From Ruminococcus sp. (GTDB taxonomy: Bacteria > Bacillota > Clostridia > Oscillospirales > Ruminococcaceae): a stretch of 64,000 nt of DNA. The notes below the pieces were generated by a model. That model did not search any database. It saw nothing but the letters and a program-made list of their open reading frames with translations, and had not been told where the DNA came from. The translations under genes and the position numbers were made by a program. Below, piece after piece: positions 7,068-16,129 of the stretch. The stretch is taken from NCBI GenBank assembly GCA_017543335.1, contig JAFYGE010000023.1, positions 62,001 to 126,000 of the forward strand. Reading direction: 5' to 3'. Each line of letters begins with the position of its first letter. Position 1 is the stretch's first letter.

Positions 7068-9248
7068 TTATCCTTTTACTAAATTTCTGTACTGTACAGG
7101 AGTCATACCGGTTATTGAACTGAACTGTCTCAGAAAATATTTACTGTCTATGTATCCGCACCTCTCTGAAATATCCATAACATTCATAGTGGTAGTAGCA
7201 AGGTAATATTTGGCTTTAGCCATACGTGCAGCAATGCACTCTTTATGAAAGCTTATGCCAAAGCACTGCTTGAAAACACTTCTGAGATAGCCTGTACTAC
7301 CTGAAAAGCGGTCGTGCAGCGAAGCAGTCTCGAAAGTTTCCATAGGGTGAAGATATACATAGTCCCTTATCTCCGACATTTCCTTATAATGGCTGATAAG
7401 ATGTCGCTCTGAAAGCTTTTTAAGTTCTTCATCAGCTCTCTGCAAGCACTTATCATATATCTCTGAATAGGTCATATCACCGCATTTTTCAGCTACACAT
7501 ACAAATGAGCTGCTTCCGCAGTACTCAACATACTTTCTATGCTGTACAAGAATAGAAGCAAGACAATCTGAAAGAAGATCGCAGCCTCCGCTTCTCTGTA
7601 TGATACAGACAAAAACGTCCTCATTAGTCCTTCCACAGACATCATGGTTGCCGCAGAATTTTTCAACAGCTTTTGAAACGTCAAGCACTGCATCTATCCG
7701 CTTTGAACTATCAAGTTTCAGTACTGATTCATCAAAATGAAGCACTTTTAACATTATGAAATAAAGCTCATTTTCACCGTGGAGCTTGGCGGTCTTATAG
7801 GCTTTTTCGATACCCTTCACATTGAACATTCCGGTAAGCGTATCTCTCTCCTCCGAGAGATTCTGACAGCTTACAAGATACTGGATATCATTTTTCATTC
7901 TTAGGAACTCCAAGCTTATGGAAATATATTTTATCCAGTTCCTGAAAATATCATCGTATGTATCAGGGATATCGTATCTTAAAACGATATGTCCAAATAG
8001 ATGACTGCCAAAAAAAAGCGGAGTAAAATAGTATGCTGCCGGTATATTATGTCCGGAGCAAATTTCAGCAAGATCAAATCTGTTTATCTCTGAGGGAGTA
8101 TTATCTGTAAACGGCATTACAGAACGTCGTGTCATTATATCTGACGGAACATTCTGAGTGTCATACCAGTTTGCAGAAAGGCAGATTATAATATCGTAAA
8201 CATCTCTTAAAAGCCAGTGAAATTTTCCTATAGTCGTAACAAAATCATTAAGATTCTTACTTTCAGTCAGTTCCTGATCGAGCGAACTGAAAAGGTTCCA
8301 GAATTCGTAATCACGCTTTATTTTTCCGTCATTAAGCTCTTTAAGATAGACCTCGTTATCTCTTTCACACGGACAACTTTCACCGTAAATCATCTTTCCA
8401 ACCGGCGGATCAAATTCGCCGCTTTCGCCGATAGTAAGCTTATTATGTATCAATTTAACAGCATCGACACCAAGCTCTACACGATTTCGCTGATAAGTTG
8501 TAAGCAGCGGAGTGTGGTAGGTACGCCTGTTTACATACTCATATCCCACGACCGTTACTTGTTCCGGCACCTTTATTCCCTTTTGGGCAAAAGTATCAAG
8601 AATACCATATGCCATGTAGTCATTAGCACATACTATCGCTTCTGGAAGCTCCAAAAAGCCGCTCGCATATTTTTCTGCTATCTCGATACCGGAAGTCATC
8701 CAGAAATCACCGAAATGGATCCTTTTTTCTTCCACAGGTATTCCATGCTTGATAAGTGAACGCTTATAGCCGTCAACTCTCTTGTATGAAACTTCCAGTT
8801 CCTTATGACCTGTTAAAAGGTCGATAGAACGGAATCCATGAACATCAATGAGATGGTCTGTTATTTCTTCAATATCAGATTCATCACTTGTATTGATGTA
8901 AAAAAATTGAGAACTTTCAAATTCAGGAAGATATGTACCTACTATTATAATAGGAATATCCCTCTGCTGGATAACATCTTTCACCTTCAAGCGAAGTGTC
9001 TCATTAACAAACGACTCTGATATCATAATTATTGCAGAGATATCCTCTGACAAAGCAAGCTCATATATCCGGTTCTCACATTCAAGACGCTCATTTACTT
9101 CGTTTGGATTATAAATATTAGAAATTATTACAGTATCATATCCGAATTTTTGTGCCTGACCAATTATCCCCTTTAAGATCTGACGCTGCTCAATGTTATT
9201 GGCTTCTGCTGCCACAACACCGAGTATAGGTCGCTTAGGCTTATTCAT
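7068..9248 (-). CDS. Hybrid regulator: sugar-binding domain, degenerate GGDEF, AraC DNA-binding domain
   Basis: This 726-residue protein has four parts. Residues 6-290 resemble the periplasmic-binding-protein-like effector domain of LacI regulators (VIVVGT-like strands, AIVCANDYMAYGIL, VTVVGYE), but there is no N-terminal LacI helix-turn-helix. Residues 320-455 form an unassigned GAF-like region. Residues 468-600 look like a GGDEF domain (RDTLTGMFNVKGIE) whose active motif is replaced by GRTNEDVF, so it should not make c-di-GMP. Residues 625-726 are an AraC-type DNA-binding domain ending in the typical GMTPVQYR. It is transcribed divergently from the xylanase gene and is probably its sugar-responsive activator (inferred). 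Confidence 0.85.
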   Translation of the reverse strand: MNKPKRPILGVVAAEANNIEQRQILKGIIGQAQKFGYDTVIISNIYNPNEVNERLECENRIYELALSEDISAIIMISESFVNETLRLKVKDVIQQRDIPIIIVGTYLPEFESSQFFYINTSDESDIEEITDHLIDVHGFRSIDLLTGHKELEVSYKRVDGYKRSLIKHGIPVEEKRIHFGDFWMTSGIEIAEKYASGFLELPEAIVCANDYMAYGILDTFAQKGIKVPEQVTVVGYEYVNRRTYHTPLLTTYQRNRVELGVDAVKLIHNKLTIGESGEFDPPVGKMIYGESCPCERDNEVYLKELNDGKIKRDYEFWNLFSSLDQELTESKNLNDFVTTIGKFHWLLRDVYDIIICLSANWYDTQNVPSDIMTRRSVMPFTDNTPSEINRFDLAEICSGHNIPAAYYFTPLFFGSHLFGHIVLRYDIPDTYDDIFRNWIKYISISLEFLRMKNDIQYLVSCQNLSEERDTLTGMFNVKGIEKAYKTAKLHGENELYFIMLKVLHFDESVLKLDSSKRIDAVLDVSKAVEKFCGNHDVCGRTNEDVFVCIIQRSGGCDLLSDCLASILVQHRKYVEYCGSSSFVCVAEKCGDMTYSEIYDKCLQRADEELKKLSERHLISHYKEMSEIRDYVYLHPMETFETASLHDRFSGSTGYLRSVFKQCFGISFHKECIAARMAKAKYYLATTTMNVMDISERCGYIDSKYFLRQFSSITGMTPVQYRNLVKG

Positions 9249-9280
9249 TCGTTGTTCCTCCGAAAACTGTCATTAATATT

Positions 9281-9309
9281 ATTATATTCAATTTTTATTT
9301 AAATGTCAA
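9281..9309 (-). promoter_or_regulatory. Promoter of the regulator gene
   Basis: TTGACA (9309-9304) and TATAAT (9286-9281) with a 17-bp spacer, on the minus strand. Confidence 0.82.
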
Positions 9310-9338
9310 CAACTTTTTATGAAATATTATCCGTTTTG

Positions 9339-9357
9339 TCCACTTTAAATCCACTTT
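9339..9357 (+). promoter_or_regulatory. Tandem TCCACTTT repeats, likely AraC-type operator
   Basis: Two copies of TCCACTTT start at 9339 and 9350, exactly 11 bp (one helical turn) apart. They lie between the divergent promoters and about 40 bp before the xylanase -10 element. Direct repeats in phase on the helix are typical of AraC-family targets. Binding by the adjacent regulator is inferred. Confidence 0.5.
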
Positions 9358-9396
9358 GTGGGTTTACAGGTGCACTTAGTTAATGTAAAATTAATA

Positions 9397-9402
9397 TATA
9401 AT
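9397..9402 (+). promoter_or_regulatory. -10 element of the xylanase gene
   Basis: TATAAT without a recognisable -35 hexamer at the right distance (ACTTAG would be there), as expected of a promoter that needs an activator. Confidence 0.5.
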
Positions 9403-9460
9403 AAATTTCAAATTAAGTACGTTTTTATTAGTTAAAACAATTTCAGGGGAGGAATTTATA

Positions 9461-12373
9461 ATGGTTATGCTAAATAAACTAAAATCAGCCCTTGCCGGAA
9501 TTGTTGCTGGCTCTATGCTCGCAACTACATTTTCACTATTTCCGGTAAACAACGCTGATCCCGATCTCGAGGCAAATGCGGCAAGCGTTTGTACTATCAA
9601 CACAAATAAGCTATATCAGTCTATCGACGGCTTCGGCGGTATCAATCACCCCGAGTGGTACGGCGACCTTACTGATGCTGACCGAAAGCTCGCTTTCGGA
9701 AACGGTGAAGGACAGCTCGGCTGTTCTATCCTTCGTATCTTCGTAAATCCCGATAAGAACCAGTGGAACAAAGCTCTTCCGACTGCTCAGTATGCTTCTA
9801 AAAACGGTATCACGGTCTTTGCGTCACCTTGGGAACCACCGTCAAACCTCGCTGAAAACGGCTCTGCTTACGGCGGTAAACTCCATCTTCCAAAGAAAAA
9901 TTATGGTGCTTATGCTCAGCACCTTAATGACTTCGGTACATATATGAAGAACAACGGTGTCGATCTCTATTCTGTTTCAGTTCAGAATGAGCCTGACTAC
10001 GCTAAGGAGTGGACAGCATGGACGCCGGACGAGACTACCGACTTCATCGCTAACTACGGCGATAAGATCACAAGTACAAGGCTTATGTCGCCTGAATCAT
10101 TCCAGTATGGTGCGTATAACAACGGTAAGGACTACTACTCAAAGATCCTTAATAACCAAAAAGCTTGGGAAAACTGTGACATATTCGGAACTCATTTCTA
10201 TGGCACCCCCAGAAGCAAGATGGACTTCCCACAGCTTGAGAGCTGCGGAAAGAAGCTCTGGATGACTGAGGTTTATGTTCCGGACAGCAAAGTTGATGCT
10301 AATAAGTGGCCTGATAACCTTGAACAGGCTGTCAACATTCACGATGCACTCGTTGTTGGTGGTATGCAGGCTTACGTTGTGTGGCCGCTCCGCCGTAATT
10401 ACAGTATCATCTATGAGTCTACTCACTCCATTTCAAAGCGTGGATATATTTTCGGTCAGTTCTCTAAGTTCGTTCGTCCCGGCGACTACCGTATAGATGC
10501 TACAGAATCACCAACAAGCGGTGTTTCTATCTCAGCTTACAAGCACAGTGATACACAGATCCAGATTGTTGCCATAAATAAAAATGTCAACGATTATGCA
10601 CAGGAGTTCAGTATCAGCGGAAGAACTATCACCAACATCGACCGTTACAGAACATCCGGAAACGAGAATCTCGCTAAGACAAATAATCTCGATCACAATA
10701 CTTCATCATTCTTTGCACAGCTCCCTAAGAACAGCGTTTCAACTTTCATTATCACTCTTGAGAGCGACGGCAAGGATCTTCCAAAAGATCCAAATACTCA
10801 TACAACAGAACCTGATGAGCCTGATGCAAACGGCTACTACTTCCACGATACTTTTGAAGGCGATGTAGCTGACTGGACCGGAAGAGGCTCTGCTGAAGTT
10901 ACACTCAGCGGCAGAAGCCCTTACGCAGACAAGGAAGCTCTCCTCGTTCAGAACCGTGAGTCTTCATGGAACGGTGCTCAGAAAGCTCTCAGCACTATAA
11001 CTTACAAACCCGGTGAAGAGTACAGCTTCAGCGTATGTGCAACTTTCCTTGACAGTGATTTAGCTTCGCAGAAGATAATGCTCTCATTGCAGTATAAGGA
11101 TTCCAGCGGAACTACTCAGTATGGACATATAGCTGATGCGACCGCTGTAAAGGGCAATTATGTTCAGCTCGCAAACACAAACTATAAGATACCGTCAGGT
11201 GCTTCTGATCTTTACCTCTATGTAGAGACTGAATCAGGTACAGATAATTTCTATATTGACGAAGCTATCGTGGCTGTAAAGGGTACAAAGATAAACGGAC
11301 CTGCTGAAATAAAGTTCACTCTCGGTGATATAAACAGCGACGGCGTTATCGACAGCTTTGACCTTGTTCTCCTCAGAAGAGGTCTTATAAACGGATTCAA
11401 GAATACTGCCGCTTCACTGGCTGCTGACGTAAATCAGGACAGCAAAAACGATATTGCTGATGCTGTTGTTTTCCAGAAGTATCTTCTCAGACAGATCGCA
11501 AATTTTAATCAAGGCTCGTCTTCAAGCTCTGGTGAAGATGAGCCAGCAGAAGCAATGTCTATGGAAGCTTTCACAAAGCTCATAAGTGCTAATATCAGAG
11601 AAACAGAAACTTCTGATTCAAGACTTGAAAAATCAGGAGTACAGTATGGCACTATAAAAAACGGAACTTACTACTCAACTACCTGCAATCGCAATAAGCC
11701 ATATTACATTCTTCTCCCTGCTAACTATGATGAGAGCAAAAAATATCCTGTACTCTATGTGATGCACGGATACTGGGAGAACGAAAGAAGAATGATCTTA
11801 GACGGCAACAACGGCAACGCAATGTGTACACGTCAGATCATCGGCAATGCTATCGCTGAAGGCGAAGCAAAAGACATGATCGTTGTATTCCCATATATCT
11901 ATTCAAGTGCAACTCAGGCAAGCTGCTCCGCTATGGACGATGCTAACAATGCTGCATATGATAACTTCATCAACGATCTCACAAAAGACCTTATGCCACA
12001 TATCGAAAAGACATACAGCGTCAAAACAGGCAAAAATAATACTGCTATAACAGGCTTCTCAATGGGAGGAAGAGAATCCCTCCTCATCGGCATGAAATTA
12101 TCTGACAAGATAGGTTATATCGGTGCTATCTGCCCTGCTCCCGGTGTTACCGGTTCATTCAAGTGGGACAGCGGCAAAGAACCTTATCTCGTATTCATAA
12201 CTGCCGGAAGCAATGACCAGACAGTTTATACTGTACCTAATGGTTATCACGAAAGCTTTACAAAGAACGGTGTTCCACATATCTGGCACTATGTAAACGG
12301 CGGTGCTCACGGTGATAATTCAATACACCCACACCTTTACAACTTTGTACGTGCAGTATTCAAAGCTGCTTGA
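9461..12373 (+). CDS. Secreted four-module xylanase: GH30, CBM22-like, dockerin, CE1 esterase
   Basis: This 970-residue protein starts with a signal peptide (cleavage likely near ANA-AS, residue 40). Residues 45-435 are a GH30 catalytic domain with acid/base Glu177 in VQNEPDY and nucleophile Glu270 in LWMTEVY. PLRRNYS (309-315) keeps the Arg pair that subfamily 8 glucuronoxylanases use to bind methylglucuronic acid. Residues 458-608 look like a CBM22 xylan-binding module. Residues 621-682 are a type I dockerin with two Ca-binding repeats (GDINSDGVIDSFD and ADVNQDSKNDIAD). Residues 725-970 are a CE1-type esterase (Ser867 in GFSMGG, His950 in GGAHGD). It should cut xylan and remove acetyl or feruloyl groups while docked to a cellulosome-like complex. 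GGGGAGG precedes the ATG. Confidence 0.93.
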   Translation: MVMLNKLKSALAGIVAGSMLATTFSLFPVNNADPDLEANAASVCTINTNKLYQSIDGFGGINHPEWYGDLTDADRKLAFGNGEGQLGCSILRIFVNPDKNQWNKALPTAQYASKNGITVFASPWEPPSNLAENGSAYGGKLHLPKKNYGAYAQHLNDFGTYMKNNGVDLYSVSVQNEPDYAKEWTAWTPDETTDFIANYGDKITSTRLMSPESFQYGAYNNGKDYYSKILNNQKAWENCDIFGTHFYGTPRSKMDFPQLESCGKKLWMTEVYVPDSKVDANKWPDNLEQAVNIHDALVVGGMQAYVVWPLRRNYSIIYESTHSISKRGYIFGQFSKFVRPGDYRIDATESPTSGVSISAYKHSDTQIQIVAINKNVNDYAQEFSISGRTITNIDRYRTSGNENLAKTNNLDHNTSSFFAQLPKNSVSTFIITLESDGKDLPKDPNTHTTEPDEPDANGYYFHDTFEGDVADWTGRGSAEVTLSGRSPYADKEALLVQNRESSWNGAQKALSTITYKPGEEYSFSVCATFLDSDLASQKIMLSLQYKDSSGTTQYGHIADATAVKGNYVQLANTNYKIPSGASDLYLYVETESGTDNFYIDEAIVAVKGTKINGPAEIKFTLGDINSDGVIDSFDLVLLRRGLINGFKNTAASLAADVNQDSKNDIADAVVFQKYLLRQIANFNQGSSSSSGEDEPAEAMSMEAFTKLISANIRETETSDSRLEKSGVQYGTIKNGTYYSTTCNRNKPYYILLPANYDESKKYPVLYVMHGYWENERRMILDGNNGNAMCTRQIIGNAIAEGEAKDMIVVFPYIYSSATQASCSAMDDANNAAYDNFINDLTKDLMPHIEKTYSVKTGKNNTAITGFSMGGRESLLIGMKLSDKIGYIGAICPAPGVTGSFKWDSGKEPYLVFITAGSNDQTVYTVPNGYHESFTKNGVPHIWHYVNGGAHGDNSIHPHLYNFVRAVFKAA

Positions 12374-12401
12374 CCCCTCTCAATAAAATGATATAATGCA
12401 G

Positions 12402-12431
12402 AAAAAGTGTCGGTTCATCCCGACACTTTTT
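12402..12431. terminator. Bidirectional terminator after the xylanase gene
   Basis: AAAAAGTGTCGG and CCGACACTTTTT form a 12-bp stem around a 6-nt loop, with A/T runs on both sides. It serves the xylanase gene and the converging response-regulator gene. Confidence 0.88.
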
Positions 12432-12441
12432 CGTTTACAAC

Positions 12442-13068
12442 TTATTTTTTTACCTCAGTATAATAATACACCGCAAGCTGAGTACGGTCACGAAGCTCTA
12501 ATTTTTCAAGAAGCGTACTTATATAATTCCTTACTGTACCCTCTCCCAGAAACAGCTCCCCTGCTATCTCCTTATTACTCAACCCCTGAGCTACAAGCTC
12601 CATTATATCTTTTTCTTTTTCACTTATTCCATGAGCACTATAGTCATATTCGTCCTTCTGCTTCATTAGCTGAGGCAGCTTATTGACTACCACATCGCCA
12701 AATACATTCTGTCCGCCGGAAACTGCATTCAGTGCCGGAGCAATACCGTCAAAATTCTGTTTTAAAATATATCCTTTAGCTCCCATGCTCATTGCCTTTA
12801 TTATGTACTCATCATCTGAAAAAGTAGTGAGATAAAGTATCTTTGCATCCGGAAATTCTTTCAGAATAACTTCTCCGGCTTCAATACCGGTCATGCCTTC
12901 CATGCGGATATCCATGAGCATTATATCCGGCATATTCTCACGGTAAAGTGCTATCGCCTCTTCACCGCTATGTCCCATTGCTGCTACTTTTATATCCCCG
13001 GTACTTTCAAGTATGGTTTTAAGCGAAAGTGCTACGAGTTTATCATCATCTATAACTACGATATTCAT
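12442..13068 (-). CDS. NarL/FixJ-type response regulator
   Basis: This 208-residue protein has a receiver domain (residues 1-120, phospho-acceptor Asp53 in IMLMDIRM, Lys near 105) and a C-terminal LuxR-type helix-turn-helix (ISEKEKDIMELVAQGLSNKE onward). ATG at 13068 is chosen because AAGGAG lies 7 nt before it and the protein begins MNIVVIDDDK; a longer frame to 13101 would overlap the kinase. It is the partner of the kinase encoded 10 bp upstream. The target genes are unknown; neither neighbour gives a clear clue. Confidence 0.93.
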   Translation of the reverse strand: MNIVVIDDDKLVALSLKTILESTGDIKVAAMGHSGEEAIALYRENMPDIMLMDIRMEGMTGIEAGEVILKEFPDAKILYLTTFSDDEYIIKAMSMGAKGYILKQNFDGIAPALNAVSGGQNVFGDVVVNKLPQLMKQKDEYDYSAHGISEKEKDIMELVAQGLSNKEIAGELFLGEGTVRNYISTLLEKLELRDRTQLAVYYYTEVKK

Positions 13069-13078
13069 AATTATCTCC

Positions 13079-14140
13079 TTATTTTTTCGGTATAGAAACA
13101 AATATGCGGAATCCGTTCTCAGAAGGTGTGAAATTAATAGTTCCGCCTGCTCCCTTTACACGGTCCTCCATGTTTTGCAGACCTATTCCTGTTTGCTGTA
13201 TCTCGCTTGGATGTCCGTTATCCATAATTACAAGCTGATAAAATGCCGGATGCTCAACAACTTTAAGTTCTATTCTGTCTCCGTCAGAGTGCTTGACCGC
13301 ATTTGAAAAGCTCTCCTTGATTATTCCGGCTATACAAAGCTTAATACTTCCCGGAACTTCATCGCTCATATCATACTCCATGTCGACCTTGAATCGTTCG
13401 TTGATCGAACTGATACTATCAGCTATAACCTTTTTAAGATCAATAGACTCATCGTGAAGGTCGTGGACGCTCTCACGAATACTGGTCATAGCAGAATCAA
13501 GAGTTTCTTTCAGACTTTCAAGTGGTTCTTTCAGATTCTCATCCTTATTGATTATCATTATAGCTCCCGACTGAAGCAGCGAACGTGTGAGCATATGTCC
13601 CACATTGTCGTGTATCTCACGGGCTATGCGGTTTCGCTCCCTGAGAGTAGCCACATATATCATATTGTCCTGAGCTTCCGCAAGCCGTATATTCTGCTCG
13701 GAAAGCCTTATGTTCTTTTCTGTACCTGCATCACGAAGCTCCTTCATCCTCTGCGATACTACCTCCTGCCGTGAAAGCCGCATATAAAATAAAATAGTCA
13801 CAACAACTCCGGCAATTACTGTCATGTACTGTGCAAATGTGAGTCCAAGCGGAATAAGTATAAATGTAAGTGCAGCAAATGAATAGTACCACCGCTTCTC
13901 CCTTAGCGAATCATATAGTATCAGCGGCAGCATACAGAGCATGGTCGGGAATATTGCACATGAAAATGCCCACGCCAAAAGCAGTACTTTCGCTTGCCTT
14001 TTTCCTGTAAACATCTGTATAAGCGTCGATATGGATATCGAAAAAAGCAGCGTTATTACTATCGATATGTAGTCCCCGCCTATGCATAATGATATCATGC
14101 ATAGTACTATCACCGCTATTTTATCTATGAACCTGTTCAA
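13079..14140 (-). CDS. NarL/DesK-type sensor histidine kinase
   Basis: This protein of about 353 residues has four or five hydrophobic segments in residues 5-120, no obvious extracellular domain, a coiled-coil linker, and a HisKA_3 dimerisation domain with His177 in REIHDNVGH. An HATPase domain follows, containing IIKESFSNAVKHSDGD and a glycine-rich GIGLQNMEDR. TTG at 14140 is preferred, with GGTGGGGAG just upstream. The earlier TTG at 14176 overlaps the predicted -10 element and probably is not transcribed. With its sensor buried in the membrane, it may respond to envelope state or lipophilic signals, as relatives do (inferred). Confidence 0.88.
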   Translation of the reverse strand: MNRFIDKIAVIVLCMISLCIGGDYISIVITLLFSISISTLIQMFTGKRQAKVLLLAWAFSCAIFPTMLCMLPLILYDSLREKRWYYSFAALTFILIPLGLTFAQYMTVIAGVVVTILFYMRLSRQEVVSQRMKELRDAGTEKNIRLSEQNIRLAEAQDNMIYVATLRERNRIAREIHDNVGHMLTRSLLQSGAIMIINKDENLKEPLESLKETLDSAMTSIRESVHDLHDESIDLKKVIADSISSINERFKVDMEYDMSDEVPGSIKLCIAGIIKESFSNAVKHSDGDRIELKVVEHPAFYQLVIMDNGHPSEIQQTGIGLQNMEDRVKGAGGTINFTPSENGFRIFVSIPKK

Positions 14141-14176
14141 ATGCTCCCCACCGCCCTTTTTACTTTTTCTTATCAA

Positions 14177-14205
14177 ATTATATCATATGACTTTTGAAAA
14201 AGCAA
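14177..14205 (-). promoter_or_regulatory. Promoter of the two-component system
   Basis: TTGCTT (14205-14200) and TATAAT (14182-14177), 17-bp spacer. Its position supports the downstream TTG start of the kinase. Confidence 0.6.
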
Positions 14206-14219
14206 GTTTTATGTAAAAT

Positions 14220-14247
14220 GGCTGTACGCTCTTTGGAGGGTACAGCC
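14220..14247 (-). terminator. Hairpin after the KAP ATPase gene
   Basis: GGCTGTAC and GTACAGCC form an 8-bp stem 9 bp past the stop codon, followed on the minus strand by ATTTTAC. The T-run is short, so some readthrough into the kinase gene is possible. Confidence 0.55.
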
Positions 14248-14256
14248 GGTTTGTTT

Positions 14257-16116
14257 TTAATCTTCCATGTCCGACATTTGTGGCTCTTTATTACGTTTTA
14301 AATCGTTTAAACCGATTGGGGAAATGCTTTTATTTATTTTTCTTATACATTGTTTTATATGCCATTTTACAACTTTAGATGATGTATAATTTTTAACAAC
14401 ATCGCTTAATTCATCCTTCAATTTTTTAAACCATTCTACATCTTTCGATATTATATATATGGATATAGCAAATTCAATATTTACAACAATATTTATATCA
14501 TCATTTTTTTCACCTTTTAGATTACCAATAAATTCAGCTAATTTTTTTGGTTCTGTATTCTCAATAAACTCCTTTATATCTTTATTGTTCATATTTCCAG
14601 AAGAATGGCTAAAAAACTGTTTAATATCTCCGTTACATTTTTTATAAAGCGTCTGTTGTGGTTTTATTCTTATTTGTCTAATTAGATTATCATATTTACA
14701 TACTGTTGCATCTTTAGAAAGATTTACATATTGCATTGATTTATCCTGCGTAATTTCCGGATTTTTTTGTGCTTCATAAGAGAAACGTTTTACTAATTTA
14801 TCCATAAATTCATCTGTTTCAATTTCTAAATTATCTTTTATAAATGCTAGTTCTTTTATTAAATCACGATAAACAGGCAAATAAAACATATTATTTGTAT
14901 CAGCAATAAAATCACCTGCTTTTTTTAATGCATTTTCTATGTCAGCGTCTAAATTATACTCACTATTTTTTAAAATAGCATGACCCGGAATACTAACAAG
15001 ATTTTTTTGGCATTTTATATAATTAGCATATTCTTTTTCACCAGTTGATATTTTGTCTTTACTAATCTGCTGCGTAGTCAAATAATTATAAACAAAATAA
15101 GGTAATGGATAATCTTCATATAATTTTTTCTTAAAATTTTCATCATTAGTTTGCTCGTTTTTTTCATCATTTGAATCTATAGTATCGTTATCGGAAATAA
15201 AACGTGTATCTAATCCTTTATGAACATTTAAAAGAGTACTTAAAAATATATTTTTGCGGAATTGTTTGTACTTTTCATCATCTCTATAATCCTCAAATTC
15301 CTTATGATTAAAAATCTCATGCACTTTCTGACAAGCATAAATAACCTTTCTGAAATTAGGTCTGTCAGGGAGAATTGTTCTTATATCCGACATATCAGCA
15401 TCAAGATCACAAACATCATTGAAACCATAAATATCAAAAATATTTCTGAGTGTAGCTTCTAAATCAGGTTCAAAATGAATAGTATCGCCGACGACCTTAT
15501 CTTTTATATCATCAAAACTTTTCTTTTTTTCTTTAAATTTTTCTCTGATTTTATTTTCATCAGCAACAAGAAGCACCTTTACATTATCCTGCTCACAAAG
15601 GTTATTAACGTAGCCGAAAAAATCCTCCAAATCGATTTTAGTACGTTCAACATCCTCGAAAACAAGAAGTTTTCCTGTAAGGTCAATAGATTCATATATT
15701 TTGTCAAACGAACCCGCATCAGTTTCAATATCGAATCCGATTTTGCTTGAGAAAGCATTAAGCAGCGTTTTACCAATTATCTTACCTGCTGCTTGTGCAG
15801 ATGTAAGCTTCTCAGATTTATTTTTTAAGATAGTCCGCATTTCAAAATAAATTCTCTGGCTTATTTCAGATATACTAGACAATCCGTAAAGAGATACAAT
15901 GATTAATTCGTATTTTTTAATTTCTTTTTTATCGGATTTTTCTGCTTCTTGATTATTTAGAAGATCTTTTTTCCATTCTTCTATAAAATTCTTTAGCTCA
16001 CCTTTTATATAAAAACTCTTACCCGTACCCCATTCACCGCTCAGCATCATAGCAAATGTAGTTTTGTCATTTTGCAGGTAATCTGCGATGAACTTGCTCA
16101 TTTTTTCCCTGTTCAT
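14257..16116 (-). CDS. KAP-family P-loop ATPase, function unknown
   Basis: This 619-residue protein has Walker A GEWGTGKS at residues 27-34 and Walker B LLVFEDVER at 150-158. The following FFGYVNNLCEQDNVKVLLVADE stretch has the arrangement of KAP/STAND-like NTPases. Residues 250-619 are helical, Lys/Asn/Ile-rich and match nothing I recognise; no membrane segment is visible. The gene is clearly more AT-rich than its neighbours, which suggests transfer from elsewhere. It starts 13 bp after aroB, so it probably rides on the aroB transcript. KAP ATPases occur in several defence-related contexts, but no partner gene is present and no role is claimed. Confidence 0.75.
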   Translation of the reverse strand: MNREKMSKFIADYLQNDKTTFAMMLSGEWGTGKSFYIKGELKNFIEEWKKDLLNNQEAEKSDKKEIKKYELIIVSLYGLSSISEISQRIYFEMRTILKNKSEKLTSAQAAGKIIGKTLLNAFSSKIGFDIETDAGSFDKIYESIDLTGKLLVFEDVERTKIDLEDFFGYVNNLCEQDNVKVLLVADENKIREKFKEKKKSFDDIKDKVVGDTIHFEPDLEATLRNIFDIYGFNDVCDLDADMSDIRTILPDRPNFRKVIYACQKVHEIFNHKEFEDYRDDEKYKQFRKNIFLSTLLNVHKGLDTRFISDNDTIDSNDEKNEQTNDENFKKKLYEDYPLPYFVYNYLTTQQISKDKISTGEKEYANYIKCQKNLVSIPGHAILKNSEYNLDADIENALKKAGDFIADTNNMFYLPVYRDLIKELAFIKDNLEIETDEFMDKLVKRFSYEAQKNPEITQDKSMQYVNLSKDATVCKYDNLIRQIRIKPQQTLYKKCNGDIKQFFSHSSGNMNNKDIKEFIENTEPKKLAEFIGNLKGEKNDDINIVVNIEFAISIYIISKDVEWFKKLKDELSDVVKNYTSSKVVKWHIKQCIRKINKSISPIGLNDLKRNKEPQMSDMED

Positions 16117-16129
16117 AATATCCCTCTTA

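Noticed and set aside
8217..8759. 180-codon plus-strand frame inside the regulator gene
   Set aside because: Antisense shadow of a gene with recognisable domains.
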